Part shown: one piece after another, positions 23,615-32,468 of the stretch
Position numbering within the stretch: position 1 is the first letter of the stretch
How the letters are laid out: every line of letters begins with the position of its first letter
DNA from: Denitratisoma oestradiolicum
Lineage (GTDB): Bacteria; Pseudomonadota; Gammaproteobacteria; Burkholderiales; Rhodocyclaceae
NCBI RefSeq assembly: GCF_902813185.1
Contig: NZ_LR778301.1
Span: 62,001 to 126,000 of the forward strand
Direction: 5' to 3'
Length of the DNA stretch: 64,000 nt
Program-made: the position numbers and the translations under genes
The notes under the pieces: model-generated
Databases searched by the model: none
Told to the model about the DNA's origin: nothing
The model's input: only the letters and a program-made list of their open reading frames with translations

Positions 23615-24043
23615 ATGAGCAAGCAACAGGTGCCCGCCATCGAAGGCTGGTACTCCATGGATGCCGCCAATCCGCATCTGATCGGCACCCGCTGCAAGGG
23701 ATGCGGCACCCATTTCTTTCCCAAGCTGACCACCTATTGCCGCAATCCGGCTTGCGACAGTAGCGAGTTCGAGGAAGTCGAGCTGTCCAACCGGGGCCGT
23801 ATCTGGTCCTACACCAACGCCTGCTACAAGCCCCCCGAGCCCTTCGTGGCCACCGAACCCTATGTGCCCTTCGCCATTGCGGCGGTGGAGCTGGACAAGG
23901 AAAAAATGGTCGTCCTCGGCCAGGTGGTGGCCGGTGTGGATGTGGACCAGCTCAAGGTGGGCCAGGAAGTGCGGCTCGTGCTGGAGACCCTCCACGAGGA
24001 CGGGGACCAGGCCAAGCAGATCTGGAAATGGAAACCAGTGTGA
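23615..24043 (+). CDS. Zn-ribbon/OB-fold protein (DUF35), thiolase or aldolase partner
   Basis: A 142-aa protein with a rubredoxin-like zinc ribbon, C27-x2-C30 and C42-x4-C47 (RCKGCGTHFFPKLTTYCRNP), then an OB fold with GRIWSYT, EPYVPFAIAAVEL and VVAGVDVDQLKVGQEV. DUF35 proteins bind CoA and pair with thiolase-like proteins in acyl-CoA cleavage, for example ChsH2 with Ltp2 in steroid side-chain retro-aldol cleavage. The thiolase-like partner follows after 111 bp on the same strand. A role as its small subunit is therefore likely; the substrate is inferred, not shown. Confidence 0.9.
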   Translation: MSKQQVPAIEGWYSMDAANPHLIGTRCKGCGTHFFPKLTTYCRNPACDSSEFEEVELSNRGRIWSYTNACYKPPEPFVATEPYVPFAIAAVELDKEKMVVLGQVVAGVDVDQLKVGQEVRLVLETLHEDGDQAKQIWKWKPV

Positions 24044-24154
24044 GGGGCATGGCACCGTCCCGGTGTCTAGCCCCCTCACCCCCAACCCCTCTCCCGCCAG
24101 GGGAGAGGGTAGCTTTGTGAGTCGCTGCGCGACTTCATGTTAAGGAACACACAA

Positions 24155-25336
24155 ATGAGCCAAGATATCGCCATTCTCGGGGTGGGCATGCACCCCTGGG
24201 GCAAGTGGGGCCGCAATTTTGTCGAATACGGAGTGGCCGCGTCCCGGGCCGCTCTCAAGGATGCTGGCGTGGCCTGGAAGGACGTGCAGTTCGTCTCCGG
24301 CGCCGCCACCATGCGTTGTGGTTACCCCGGCTATGTGGCCGGTGCCACCTTCGCCCAGGCCCTGGGCTGGAACGGTTGCGAGGTGAACACCTCCTACGCT
24401 GCCTGCGCCTCGGGTTCCCAGGCCCTGGCCGCCGCCCGGGCCAAGATTCTCTCGGGCCAGTGCGAGGTGGCCCTGGTGGTGGGCGCCGACACCACGCCCA
24501 AGGGCTTCCTTGCCCCGGCCAAGGGTTACCGGCCCGAAGACCCGGACTGGGTGCGCTTCTACATGGGCATCACCAATCCCACCTACTTCGCCCTCTACGC
24601 CCGGCGGCGCATGGATTTGTTTGGTGACACCCTGGACGACTTCGCCGCGGTGAAGCTGAAGAACGCCGAACACGGCAGCCACAACCCCAATGCCCGCTAC
24701 CGCAAGCTGTTCACCCGCGAAGATGTGGCAGCCTCTCCCATGGTGGCCGATCCCCTGCGCCTGATGGACATCTGCGCGACCTCCGACGGTGGCGCAGCCA
24801 TCGTGGTGTGCAGCCTGGAATATGCCAAGAAGATCGGTCGCAGTGACGCGGTACGGATCGCCGCGATTTCCACGGTGACTCCCACCTTCGCCAACGCCCA
24901 ACTGGAGATGCCCGACATCGCCACCGACTCGGCCGCAGTGGTGGAGGCTTTCAGCTTCCGCGCCGCAGTGCCCGCCAAGGCCTACGAGGAAGCCGGCATC
25001 AGTCCCAGGGATGTGAGTCTGGCCGAGGTCTATGACCTATCCACCGCCCTGGAGCTGGACTGGATCGAGGATCTGCAACTGGCGCCCCGGGGCGAGGCTG
25101 CCCGGCTGTTGCGGGCAGGCGAGACCCGGGTGGGCGGCCGCATTCCGGTCAATGCCTCCGGCGGCCTGGCCTGCTTCGGCGAGGCCGTGCCGGCTCAGGC
25201 CCTGGCCCAGGTCTGCGAACTGACCTGGCAGTTGCGGGGTCAGGCCGAAGGCCGCCAGGTAGCGGGTGCCAAGGTGGGCATTACCGCCAACCAGGGCCTC
25301 TTCGGCCATGGGTCTTCGGTGATCGTGAAGAAGTAG
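24155..25336 (+). CDS. Thiolase-family protein, lipid-transfer/Ltp2-like
   Basis: A 393-aa thiolase-fold protein starting MSQDIAILGVGMHPWGKWGR after AAGGA. The active-site loop is NTSYAACASGSQALAAARAK, with the Cys at the thiolase nucleophile position. The C-terminal loop reads NASGGLACFGEAVPAQALAQ and ANQGLFGHGSS, lacking the usual second Cys (C-x-G), as in SCP-x/Ltp-type proteins that act as aldolases or non-decarboxylating thiolases. With the DUF35 gene upstream it probably forms a heteromeric enzyme that shortens a CoA-activated side chain. A strong terminator follows 20 bp after the stop. Confidence 0.9.
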   Translation: MSQDIAILGVGMHPWGKWGRNFVEYGVAASRAALKDAGVAWKDVQFVSGAATMRCGYPGYVAGATFAQALGWNGCEVNTSYAACASGSQALAAARAKILSGQCEVALVVGADTTPKGFLAPAKGYRPEDPDWVRFYMGITNPTYFALYARRRMDLFGDTLDDFAAVKLKNAEHGSHNPNARYRKLFTREDVAASPMVADPLRLMDICATSDGGAAIVVCSLEYAKKIGRSDAVRIAAISTVTPTFANAQLEMPDIATDSAAVVEAFSFRAAVPAKAYEEAGISPRDVSLAEVYDLSTALELDWIEDLQLAPRGEAARLLRAGETRVGGRIPVNASGGLACFGEAVPAQALAQVCELTWQLRGQAEGRQVAGAKVGITANQGLFGHGSSVIVKK

Positions 25337-25356
25337 TTCACCGCGCATGCAGTGAG

Positions 25357-25390
25357 GGAAACAGCCGGTGCAAGCCGGCTGTTTCCATTT
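25357..25390 (+). terminator. Terminator after the thiolase gene
   Basis: GGAAACAGCCGG (25357-25368) pairs perfectly with CCGGCTGTTTCC (25375-25386), followed by ATTT. Confidence 0.85.
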
Positions 25391-25426
25391 GTGCGCTGGG
25401 TTGATCCACGTCAGGAAAGCAGAAAA

Positions 25427-25458
25427 GTGACTCACCGTATCGGTGTACGGTGCGTCAC
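25427..25458 (+). promoter_or_regulatory. 32-bp palindromic operator upstream of the wHTH gene
   Basis: GTGACTCACCGTA (25427-25439) and TACGGTGCGTCAC (25446-25458) are inverted repeats with 12/13 identity and a 6-bp centre. It sits 31 bp before the regulator start, in the right place for autorepression. Confidence 0.75.
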
Positions 25459-25489
25459 CCTGATATGGTGCGGTTAATTACATGGCAAT

Positions 25490-25909
25490 TTGGCTATCAA
25501 TAGACCTTGCATCGATTTACTTGCCATAGATAATCCTGTCATGCTATTCGGCAATCTAAAGGAAATTCGGGAATTCGAGCGCAGGCGTCTGCCGTTCATG
25601 TGTTCCCTTGAGGATCGGGAAATCCTCATTTCCATCGGCTATGCCGATGAGATTGGTACTCCCTTGAGTCTCAAGGAGCTCACCTTGGAGTTAACCGGCC
25701 TGAACCTGATGGGACTGGGCTCCACAACGACGATCCGGCGTCGTCTGATACGGCTGATCAATCATGGGATGGTAGTGAAACGCATCGCCAACCACGATGG
25801 GCGGGTCATCCACCTGATGCTATCGAGCAAGGCCCTGCGCCTGTTTGCCGGTTATGGTCGCATGATGATGGGAATGCGCTGGCCCAGAGCCCAGCGACTG
25901 GCACGATAA
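25490..25909 (+). CDS. Winged-helix (MarR-like) transcriptional regulator
   Basis: A protein of up to 139 aa. The frame opens at TTG 25490; ATG 25541 (MLFGNLKEIREFERRRLPF) is the more likely start, giving 122 aa, although neither has a strong ribosome site. The wHTH is visible as LSLKELTLELTGLNLMGLGS, TTTIRRRLIRLINHGMVVKR and IANHDGRVIHLMLSSKALRL. It resembles small MarR-type regulators. A large palindrome lies upstream and may be its own operator. The next gene begins 2 bp after its stop, so the two are co-expressed. Confidence 0.78.
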   Translation: MAINRPCIDLLAIDNPVMLFGNLKEIREFERRRLPFMCSLEDREILISIGYADEIGTPLSLKELTLELTGLNLMGLGSTTTIRRRLIRLINHGMVVKRIANHDGRVIHLMLSSKALRLFAGYGRMMMGMRWPRAQRLAR

Positions 25910-25911
25910 GC

Positions 25912-26241
25912 ATGAAAAAAACAGAAAGTGATTCTGCTTTCTCCGGAGTCACTTCTCCGCAGGTGCTGTTTGCCCGACTGGACGAAATTTGCGCTGGCCA
26001 TGGCCGCTTCAAGAGTGTGCAACTCACATGCTCCATAAGCTATCCCGAAAGCATTCTTTGCTTCGTCGAGTCGGAGGAAGGCAAGGCGTCGACCATGGCA
26101 AATGTGGTCGGCGGAAAGGTGTTCGGCTTTCATACTGTGCTGCTGACCGTTCCAGTGACCGGTGCTTTCCAGTGCGCCCGGCGTGGGGCAGGCAGGCCCC
26201 TGGTTTGGGACTGCGAGCTCTGTCGGTATCATTCCGGCTGA
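25912..26241 (+). CDS. Hypothetical protein co-transcribed with the wHTH regulator
   Basis: A 109-aa soluble protein starting at ATG 25912, two bases after the regulator stop. I recognise no family. It has four or five Cys residues (QLTCSIS, ILCFVE, FQCARRG, WDCELCRY); the closing WDCELC pair could bind metal, but the sequence otherwise lacks a complete zinc site. Tight spacing suggests it works with the regulator, perhaps as a sensor or modulating partner, which is inference. Confidence 0.6.
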   Translation: MKKTESDSAFSGVTSPQVLFARLDEICAGHGRFKSVQLTCSISYPESILCFVESEEGKASTMANVVGGKVFGFHTVLLTVPVTGAFQCARRGAGRPLVWDCELCRYHSG

Positions 26242-26722
26242 GCGAGACCTAAGCTCTTTTTCTTCTTCAGGGGCATTTAGTCGGGGTATCCAGTCACTTT
26301 GATCTTGCGGCGCAGATGGCTTTGCAAGTCTTCGACGATACCGCGGAACCCCGCGGGGTGGGGGATGCTCACGGTTCCGGGATCAGCCGGGGAGGGCTTC
26401 CCGCACTATTACGAAAACAGCCTGCACCACTGGCAAGCAGCCTGTTCGCGCTCTGAAGTAATGATTTTCCTCAGCAACCCGCATGCGCAAAACGCCCCTA
26501 CTTTTGGCAAGTTATTTCCTGCCTAGGCCGTGAGTTGGCGCCAATACAACAATCTGTCCCATATTGGCATGAGTTTTTTGGCCGAAGTAAGCGTATCTAT
26601 TACCTACGCTATATATTTGCCGCGCAGTACAAGTCGGTCGACCGCCTTGAGGTAATTAGAAATTCGTAGTTAATACCGTAAGCGGTCGCTCGAGTTCATA
26701 TATCAATAGGAGGAGGGATGTG
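26242..26722 (+). promoter_or_regulatory. 481-bp gene-free region with TonB-receptor promoter
   Basis: No convincing gene. A hairpin CCGCGG-AACC-CCGCGG lies at 26341-26356. Near the receptor a candidate promoter is TTGAGG (26647-26652), 18 bp, TAATAC (26671-26676). The perfect palindrome CGGTCGACCG (26635-26644) abuts the -35, and AGCGTA/TACGCT arms (26590-26595, 26605-26610) lie further up; both may be regulator sites. Confidence 0.4.
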
Positions 26723-29050
26723 ATGCGTTACCAGAAAGGTAAGAAGTACATCTTGAAGGCCCTGCCAATCATGCTGGTGGCCGCTTATTCTTGTGGCACC
26801 ATGGCAGCCGAGGTCCTGGAAGAGGTCGTGGTTACGGCTCAAAAGCGAGCAGAACGGCTGCAGGATGTTCCCATTTCCATTTCCGCCATCAGCGGTGCCC
26901 AGCTCGAAGCACGGGGAATCGAAGGGGTCGCCAACCTGAATGCCCTGGCACCCAACCTGATGTTCCGCTCCAATCCTTCCAGCAACCTGATCTCCACGGT
27001 GGCGATTAGGGGTAGCGTGACCGGTCAGCCGGCTATCTGGGTGGACCCCTCCGTTGGTATGTACGTGGATGGCGTGTATGTCGGCAAAGCCCAGGGCAGC
27101 ATTTTTGATGTGATCGAGATCGAGCGTGTTGAAGTTCTGCGGGGCCCCCAGGGCACCCTGTTCGGCCGCAACACCGAAGGTGGCGCGGTGAACTTTGTCA
27201 GCCGCAAGCCCGCTGGCGTATTCAGTGGTTCGGTGGGCCTGGAAGTGGGCAACCGGGGTCACGTGGTGACTCGCGCCGCAGTGGATTTGCCGAAAATGGG
27301 CATCATGAGCCTGAGCATGGGCTACCGCAAGGAAGACCGGGACGGCTGGGTGAAGAACAACACCCCGGGTGTCGGCGACCCGGGCAAGCGGGATAAAGAG
27401 GCCTATCGCCTGGCCGCCAATTTTGAAATCACGCCCAATCTGGACGTGAATTACAAGTTCGACCATTCCGAGGCCGACAACACGCCGCCGCCGAGCTTCC
27501 TCTATGCTTTGAACGGTTGGTCTGGCAGCTTCCCGACTGCCTACGGCGCCTTCCTTGGCGGCACCATCCAGGCGGCCCTTACGCCTTATCTCACAAACGG
27601 GCGACCCAAGAACATCTCCACCAATCCGGGTAATCCCCTGTGGGAAAAGAGCGAGACCGACGGCCATGCTCTGACCGTGGATTATCGCTTGAGCGCCACC
27701 AATGCCCTGAAATACATCTACGCCAAGCGCGAGATGAAATATCAGGACAGCATTGACATCGATGGCAGCCCGGTAGGGGTCATCGCTACTGTCGTGCCTG
27801 GTTTCAACTGGTATGGGGACATCTACACCCGGCGCTACACCGACTACGAGTCGGACTCCCACGAGTTGCAGTGGGTGGGCAACACCGACCGGATGAACTA
27901 TGTGTTTGGCCTCTACTACTTCAAGGACGAGGCGACGACCCTGGGTCCTCAGGATCTGGGCATATTCTATGGTCCCACATCGGCAGTCCGCTTCCAGCGG
28001 GATGACTATGCCTCCAACACCAAGGCCAAGGCCTGGTTCGGGCAGATCGACTACAAGGTGACAAATGATCTGACCGCCACGGTGGGTATGCGCCATACCA
28101 CCGAGGAGAAGAGCGGTTGGACCCATCGCTTTATGACTTCCAGTTTCAACGGGGCGAGTACCGGTGACATCATTAATGTCCCCGGCTACAAGGCTTCCTG
28201 GAGCGCCAATACTCCAGTAGTGGCCCTGGGCTATAAGCTGAACGAGACGACCAATGTCTATGGTCGTGTCGCCCGGGGTTTCAAGAGCGGCGGCTTCAGC
28301 GGCGAGCTGACGGACCCGGTGGCGATCCAGAAGCCCTACAACCCGGAGAAATCCCTGTCCATGGAAATGGGCGTCAAGGCCTCCTTCCTGGATAACCGGG
28401 CCCAGTTGAGTGCAGCGATCTTCCATACCAAGATTACCGATCTCAACGTGACCCAGTTGCTGCCGGGAACCACGTCGTCCTTCCTGACCAACGCCGGCAA
28501 GGCCGTTTACAAGGGATTTGAACTGGAAGGCGCGGTCCTGGTCGCCGACGGTTGGAAGGTTCAGGGTGGTTATGGTTACCTGGATACCAAGTTCGACGAG
28601 TACATCGACAATGCTCTCAACATTGCCGGTCGTCCCCTGATCGACACGGCCAGCAACCGGGTGGCACCCTATGCGCCCAAGCACACCATGACCCTGAGCC
28701 TGGATGGTCGCCTGGCCAAGACGTCCTTCGGCACCCTGCGTCTGATCATGGACTACAGCTACACGGCCAAGACCTATCTCTATGCCGCCAACAAGTCTCT
28801 GACGGCGCCCAACGCCGGTGGCAGTTATGTGGTGGGGACCGACGAAGTGCCGGCCCAGACCAACATCAATGCCCGCCTGCTGCTGGCGGACATTCCGGTG
28901 GGTGGGCCGGGCAAGGCGGACTTCTCGCTGTGGGTGAAGAATCTGACGGACGAGGACAAGGTGATGCAGAAGATCGACTTCGGCATGTACCAGACCGGAA
29001 ACTATCAGGAACCCCGCACCTACGGGATGAGCTTCAACTACAAGTGGTAA
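26723..29050 (+). CDS. TonB-dependent outer-membrane receptor
   Basis: A 775-aa receptor with a signal peptide (MRYQKGKKYILKALPIMLVA, cleavage after MAA). A TonB-box-like EEVVVTAQKRAERLQDVPIS follows, then the plug with NLMFRSNPSS, IAIRGS-type VAIRGSVTG, EVLRGPQGTLFGRNTEGGAV, and the beta-barrel ending in EPRTYGMSFNYKW with the terminal aromatic. ATG 26723 has AGGAGG 9 bp upstream (a GTG one codon earlier is possible). It resembles the receptors that import hydrophobic or plant/steroid-type molecules in Sphingomonad- and Rhodocyclales-like degraders rather than classic siderophore receptors; the ligand is unknown. A double terminator follows. Confidence 0.92.
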   Translation: MRYQKGKKYILKALPIMLVAAYSCGTMAAEVLEEVVVTAQKRAERLQDVPISISAISGAQLEARGIEGVANLNALAPNLMFRSNPSSNLISTVAIRGSVTGQPAIWVDPSVGMYVDGVYVGKAQGSIFDVIEIERVEVLRGPQGTLFGRNTEGGAVNFVSRKPAGVFSGSVGLEVGNRGHVVTRAAVDLPKMGIMSLSMGYRKEDRDGWVKNNTPGVGDPGKRDKEAYRLAANFEITPNLDVNYKFDHSEADNTPPPSFLYALNGWSGSFPTAYGAFLGGTIQAALTPYLTNGRPKNISTNPGNPLWEKSETDGHALTVDYRLSATNALKYIYAKREMKYQDSIDIDGSPVGVIATVVPGFNWYGDIYTRRYTDYESDSHELQWVGNTDRMNYVFGLYYFKDEATTLGPQDLGIFYGPTSAVRFQRDDYASNTKAKAWFGQIDYKVTNDLTATVGMRHTTEEKSGWTHRFMTSSFNGASTGDIINVPGYKASWSANTPVVALGYKLNETTNVYGRVARGFKSGGFSGELTDPVAIQKPYNPEKSLSMEMGVKASFLDNRAQLSAAIFHTKITDLNVTQLLPGTTSSFLTNAGKAVYKGFELEGAVLVADGWKVQGGYGYLDTKFDEYIDNALNIAGRPLIDTASNRVAPYAPKHTMTLSLDGRLAKTSFGTLRLIMDYSYTAKTYLYAANKSLTAPNAGGSYVVGTDEVPAQTNINARLLLADIPVGGPGKADFSLWVKNLTDEDKVMQKIDFGMYQTGNYQEPRTYGMSFNYKW

Positions 29051-29081
29051 TCGACGGGAGGGCGTCGTCCCTTCTGTCATG

Positions 29082-29150
29082 AGCCCCTGTCATTGGCAGG
29101 GGTTTATCAGACCGGCAGACCGGGTATTTCACCGGCTGCCGGTTTTCTTT
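29082..29150 (+). terminator. Double terminator after the TonB receptor
   Basis: First stem CCCCTG (29084-29089) with CAGGGG (29097-29102) and TTTAT. Second stem ACCGGCAG (29111-29118) with CTGCCGGT (29136-29143) and TTTCTTTT. Confidence 0.75.
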
Positions 29151-29222
29151 TGTTCGTGGCGCGTTGCCGGCCCCGATTCAGGCAGTTCCCGGCACCGCCC
29201 GAGGAACTCCCCAGGTCTTGGC

Positions 29223-29228
29223 TATAAT
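29223..29228 (+). promoter_or_regulatory. Probable -10 of the BI-1 gene promoter
   Basis: A perfect TATAAT 109 bp before the ATG; the -35 position is a poor match. Confidence 0.35.
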
Positions 29229-29336
29229 CGCCGCGCAACTGCCAGTCCGGGTACGGGTTCGGCGCCAGGATTGAAACCAAAAGTGGATGGCGCCGGTCTC
29301 AGTTTCCGAACCTTAACCTCAAGGAGCAACGCGGCC

Positions 29337-30023
29337 ATGGCCTACAACGACATCCTTACCCAGAACACGACTGCCACCACCCAGCAGCACCGGGTGCTGC
29401 GCAATACCTACGCCCTGCTGGCCCTGTCCATGGTGCCCACGGTGCTGGGCGCCCTGGTGGGCACTTCCATCGGCGCGGCCCTGATGGTGGGCAGCCCCAT
29501 CATCAGCCTGCTGCTGTTTCTGGGAGTTTGCTTCGGCCTGATGTACGGCATCGAGAAGACCAAGGACAGCGGCTGGGGTGTTGTCCTGCTGCTGGCCTTC
29601 ACCTTTTTCATGGGCCTGATGATGGGCCCCCTGCTGCGCCATGCCCTGGGCTTTTCCAACGGCGGCACCCTGATCGCCACGGCGGCGGGCGGCACTGGCA
29701 TCATCTTCTTCACCCTGGCCGGTATCGCCACCACCAGCAAGCGTGACTTCAGCAAGATGGGCAGCTTCCTGACGATCGGCGTGGTGCTGATCCTGGTGGC
29801 GGCCATTGCCAATGCCTTCCTGCACCTGCCGGCCCTGACCCTGGCTATTTCGACGGTCGCCGTGCTGGTGTTCTCGGCCCTGATCCTGGTGGACATCCAG
29901 CGCATCGTCCAGGGGGGCGAGACCAACTACATCACCGCCACTCTGGCCGTCTATCTGGACGTCTACAACATCTTCGTCAACCTGCTGCAACTGCTGCTGG
30001 CCTTTGGCGGCGAACGGGACTGA
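29337..30023 (+). CDS. Bax inhibitor-1 (YccA/YbhL-like) membrane protein
   Basis: A 228-aa integral membrane protein with seven hydrophobic segments and the BI-1 family marks NTYALLALSMVPTVLGALVG, LTFFMGLMMGPLLRHALGF-like AFTFFMGLMMGPLL, and the C-terminal DVYNIFVNLLQLLLAFGGER, including the conserved Asp. The start at 29337 is preceded by AAGGAG; the longer frame upstream is not coding-like. Relatives in E. coli (YccA) interact with FtsH, and others conduct calcium. A terminator follows, so it is a single-gene unit. Confidence 0.93.
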   Translation: MAYNDILTQNTTATTQQHRVLRNTYALLALSMVPTVLGALVGTSIGAALMVGSPIISLLLFLGVCFGLMYGIEKTKDSGWGVVLLLAFTFFMGLMMGPLLRHALGFSNGGTLIATAAGGTGIIFFTLAGIATTSKRDFSKMGSFLTIGVVLILVAAIANAFLHLPALTLAISTVAVLVFSALILVDIQRIVQGGETNYITATLAVYLDVYNIFVNLLQLLLAFGGERD

Positions 30024-30040
30024 TCCTTCCCTCCATCCTG

Positions 30041-30075
30041 CGGCGGCCCGGGTTTCCTTCCGGGTCGCCGTTTTT
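30041..30075 (+). terminator. Terminator after the BI-1 gene
   Basis: CGGCGGCCCGG (30041-30051) with CCGGGTCGCCG (30060-30070), followed by TTTTT. Confidence 0.85.
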
Positions 30076-30089
30076 ATTTGGAATCCCCC

Positions 30090-31289
30090 ATGCGCTTCGG
30101 CACTCCCCTGACCCCTTCCGCCCTTCGCGTCATGCTGCTGGGCAGCGGCGAACTGGGCAAGGAGGTCGTGATCGCCCTGCAACGTCTCGGTTGCGAGGTC
30201 ATTGCCGTGGACCGCTATGCTGACGCCCCGGCCATGCAGTTGGCCCACCGCAGCCATGTGATCGCCATGACCGACGGCGCGGCCCTGCGCCGGGTGATCG
30301 AGGCCGAGCGCCCCCATCTGGTGGTGCCGGAGATCGAGGCCATCGCCACCGACATGCTGCTGGAGATCGAGGCCGAGGGCCTGGCGGAAGTGATTCCCAC
30401 CGCTCGGGCCGCCCGTTTGACGATGCACCGGGAAGGCATCCGCCGCCTGGCCGCCGAGGAGTTGGGCCTGCCCACCTCTCCCTATCGCTTCGCCGATTCC
30501 TTCGCGGAATTGCAGGCCGCCGTGGCTGGCGGCATCGGCTATCCCTGTGTGATCAAGCCGGTGATGTCCTCCTCGGGCAAGGGGCAGTCTTTGGTGAAAT
30601 CCACGGGCGAGCTGCGCGATGCCTGGGACTATGCACAGTCCGGCGGCCGCACCGGCGCGGGCCGGGTGATCGTCGAGGGCTTCATCGAGTTCGACTACGA
30701 AATCACATTGCTCACGGTGCGCGCCGTAGGCAAGGACGGCGAGGTGGAAACCTTCTTCTGCGAACCCATCGGCCATCGCCAGGTGGCCGGCGATTACGTC
30801 GAATCCTGGCAGCCCATGACGATGTCACCGCTGGCCCTGGAGCGCTCGCGCGAGATCGCTCGGGCCGTCACCGGCAACCTGGGCGGGCGCGGCATCTTCG
30901 GTGTCGAACTGTTCGTCAGGGGCGACCAGGTCTGGTTCTCCGAGGTGAGTCCGCGGCCCCACGACACCGGCCTGGTGACCCTGTGCAGCCAGCGTTTTTC
31001 TGAATTCGAATTGCACGCCCGCGCCATCCTGGGCCTGCCGGTGGATGTGTCCCTGCGTCGTCCCGGCGCTTCCGCCGTGATCTATGGCGGCCTGGAGGAA
31101 AAGGGCATCGCCTTCGAGGGCGTGACCGAGGCCCTGCAGGTGCCCGAGTCGGACCTGCGCCTGTTCGGCAAACCCGAGAGTTTCAAAAAGCGCCGCATGG
31201 GGGTGGCGGTGGCCAACGCCGACAGCACCGACGAAGCCCGGGCTCGGGCCAAACTGGTGGCATCTCGCGTCATACCGGTCAAGGTGTGA
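30090..31289 (+). CDS. purT: Formate-dependent phosphoribosylglycinamide formyltransferase
   Basis: A 399-aa ATP-grasp enzyme that makes formyl-GAR from GAR, formate and ATP in purine synthesis, independent of folate. Motifs are [31 protein letters not shown], the ATP-grasp loop [15 protein letters not shown] and the metal-binding [20 protein letters not shown] followed by HDTG. ATG 30090 ([11 protein letters not shown]) is the family-like start, four codons into the longest frame. Its TGA overlaps the GTG start of mutY by 4 bp. Confidence 0.95.
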   Translation: MRFGTPLTPSALRVMLLGSGELGKEVVIALQRLGCEVIAVDRYADAPAMQLAHRSHVIAMTDGAALRRVIEAERPHLVVPEIEAIATDMLLEIEAEGLAEVIPTARAARLTMHREGIRRLAAEELGLPTSPYRFADSFAELQAAVAGGIGYPCVIKPVMSSSGKGQSLVKSTGELRDAWDYAQSGGRTGAGRVIVEGFIEFDYEITLLTVRAVGKDGEVETFFCEPIGHRQVAGDYVESWQPMTMSPLALERSREIARAVTGNLGGRGIFGVELFVRGDQVWFSEVSPRPHDTGLVTLCSQRFSEFELHARAILGLPVDVSLRRPGASAVIYGGLEEKGIAFEGVTEALQVPESDLRLFGKPESFKKRRMGVAVANADSTDEARARAKLVASRVIPVKV

Positions 31290-32326
31290 AGAATTTTGCC
31301 GCACGCTTGATCACTTGGCACCGGCATCACGGCCGCCACGACCTGCCCTGGCAGCAGAGCCGGGACCCCTACCGGGTCTGGCTATCGGAAATCATGTTGC
31401 AGCAGACCCAGGTGGCGACGGTGATTCCCTATTACCAGCGTTTCCTGGCCCGCTTCCCCACCCTGGCCGAACTGGCCGCCGCGCCGGTGGAGGATGTGAT
31501 GGCCTTGTGGAGTGGCCTGGGCTACTACGCCCGGGCCCGTAACCTCCACGCCTGCGCCCGGGCGGTGGTGGTGGACCACGGGGGGGCCTTTCCCCATGAT
31601 CCGGCGGCTATCGCCGAATTGCCGGGCATCGGCCGCTCCACGGCCAATGCCATCGCCGCTTTCTGCTTTGGCGCCCGGGCGCCGATTCTGGATGGCAACG
31701 TGAAGCGGGTCTTCGCCCGCTGCTTCGGCATTGAGGGCTTTCCCGGCACGCCAGCGGTGGAGCGGGAAATGTGGCACCAGGCTGAGGCCCTGATGCCGGC
31801 CCGCCAGGGCGGGGACTACATCCAGGCCCAGATGGACCTGGGGGCCACGGTGTGCACCCGGGGCAGGCCCCGCTGCGAGGCCTGCCCCCTGGCGGAAATC
31901 TGCGTTGCCCGGCAAGCAGGGCGTCAGGCCGAACTACCCGTTGCCAAACCCCGCAAGGCCCTGCCGGAACGGGAGGCCATCGTCCTGCTGCTGTGTCATG
32001 AAGGTCGGGTGCTGCTGGAACAGCGCCCTCCCAGCGGCATCTGGGGGGGATTGCTATCCCTGCCGGAACTGCCGGCCGGCGCCGATCCGGAAGAGTATGC
32101 ACAGCAGGTTTTTGGCTGTGAGGCCGGGGATTGGGAAGAACTGCCGGGGCTGGTGCATACCTTCACCCATTTCCGTCTGCACCTGACGCCTCTGCGAACC
32201 CGGGTCCGGCTGCTGGCCCAGACGCGGGAAGGGGGAGCGCGCTGGCTGGATTTTTCGCAGTTGGATGACGCACCTCTGCCGGCGCCTATCCGCCGCATTT
32301 TGGCGGGCGCACAGGAAGCCGGCTAG
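31286..32326 (+). CDS. mutY: A/G-specific adenine DNA glycosylase
   Basis: A 346-aa base-excision enzyme that removes adenine opposite 8-oxoguanine. It has the catalytic-helix segment [20 protein letters not shown] with the active Glu, the helix-hairpin-helix [15 protein letters not shown], the catalytic Asp in ILDGNVKRV, and the iron-sulfur loop [17 protein letters not shown] (C-x6-C-x2-C-x5-C). The C-terminal NUDIX-like domain recognises the 8-oxoG. GTG 31286 is chosen because it overlaps purT by 4 bp. The stop TAG lies inside the repeat that begins at 32323, so the native C-terminus may have been trimmed or changed slightly. Confidence 0.95.
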   Translation: MKNFAARLITWHRHHGRHDLPWQQSRDPYRVWLSEIMLQQTQVATVIPYYQRFLARFPTLAELAAAPVEDVMALWSGLGYYARARNLHACARAVVVDHGGAFPHDPAAIAELPGIGRSTANAIAAFCFGARAPILDGNVKRVFARCFGIEGFPGTPAVEREMWHQAEALMPARQGGDYIQAQMDLGATVCTRGRPRCEACPLAEICVARQAGRQAELPVAKPRKALPEREAIVLLLCHEGRVLLEQRPPSGIWGGLLSLPELPAGADPEEYAQQVFGCEAGDWEELPGLVHTFTHFRLHLTPLRTRVRLLAQTREGGARWLDFSQLDDAPLPAPIRRILAGAQEAG

Positions 32327-32466
32327 GGAACCGCTGAACAAAGCCCCAATGCGTCTCCGGATCGGGTCCAGAGCAGGCTATTCCGGCGAACGCCGGAATC
32401 CAGGAAGATCAACAAACTGGACACCGGCCTTCGCCGGTGTGACGGACTTAATCGGCGTTTACCTAG
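32323..32466 (+). repeat. MITE-like element between mutY and ubiX
   Basis: Begins CTAGGGAACCGCTGA and ends TCGGCGTTTACCTAG (inverted); the core CGAACGCCGGAATCCAGGA and GACACCGGC...GCCGGTGT match copies A and B. It has an extra hairpin near the left end and fills the gene gap. Confidence 0.75.
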
Positions 32467-32468
32467 CG

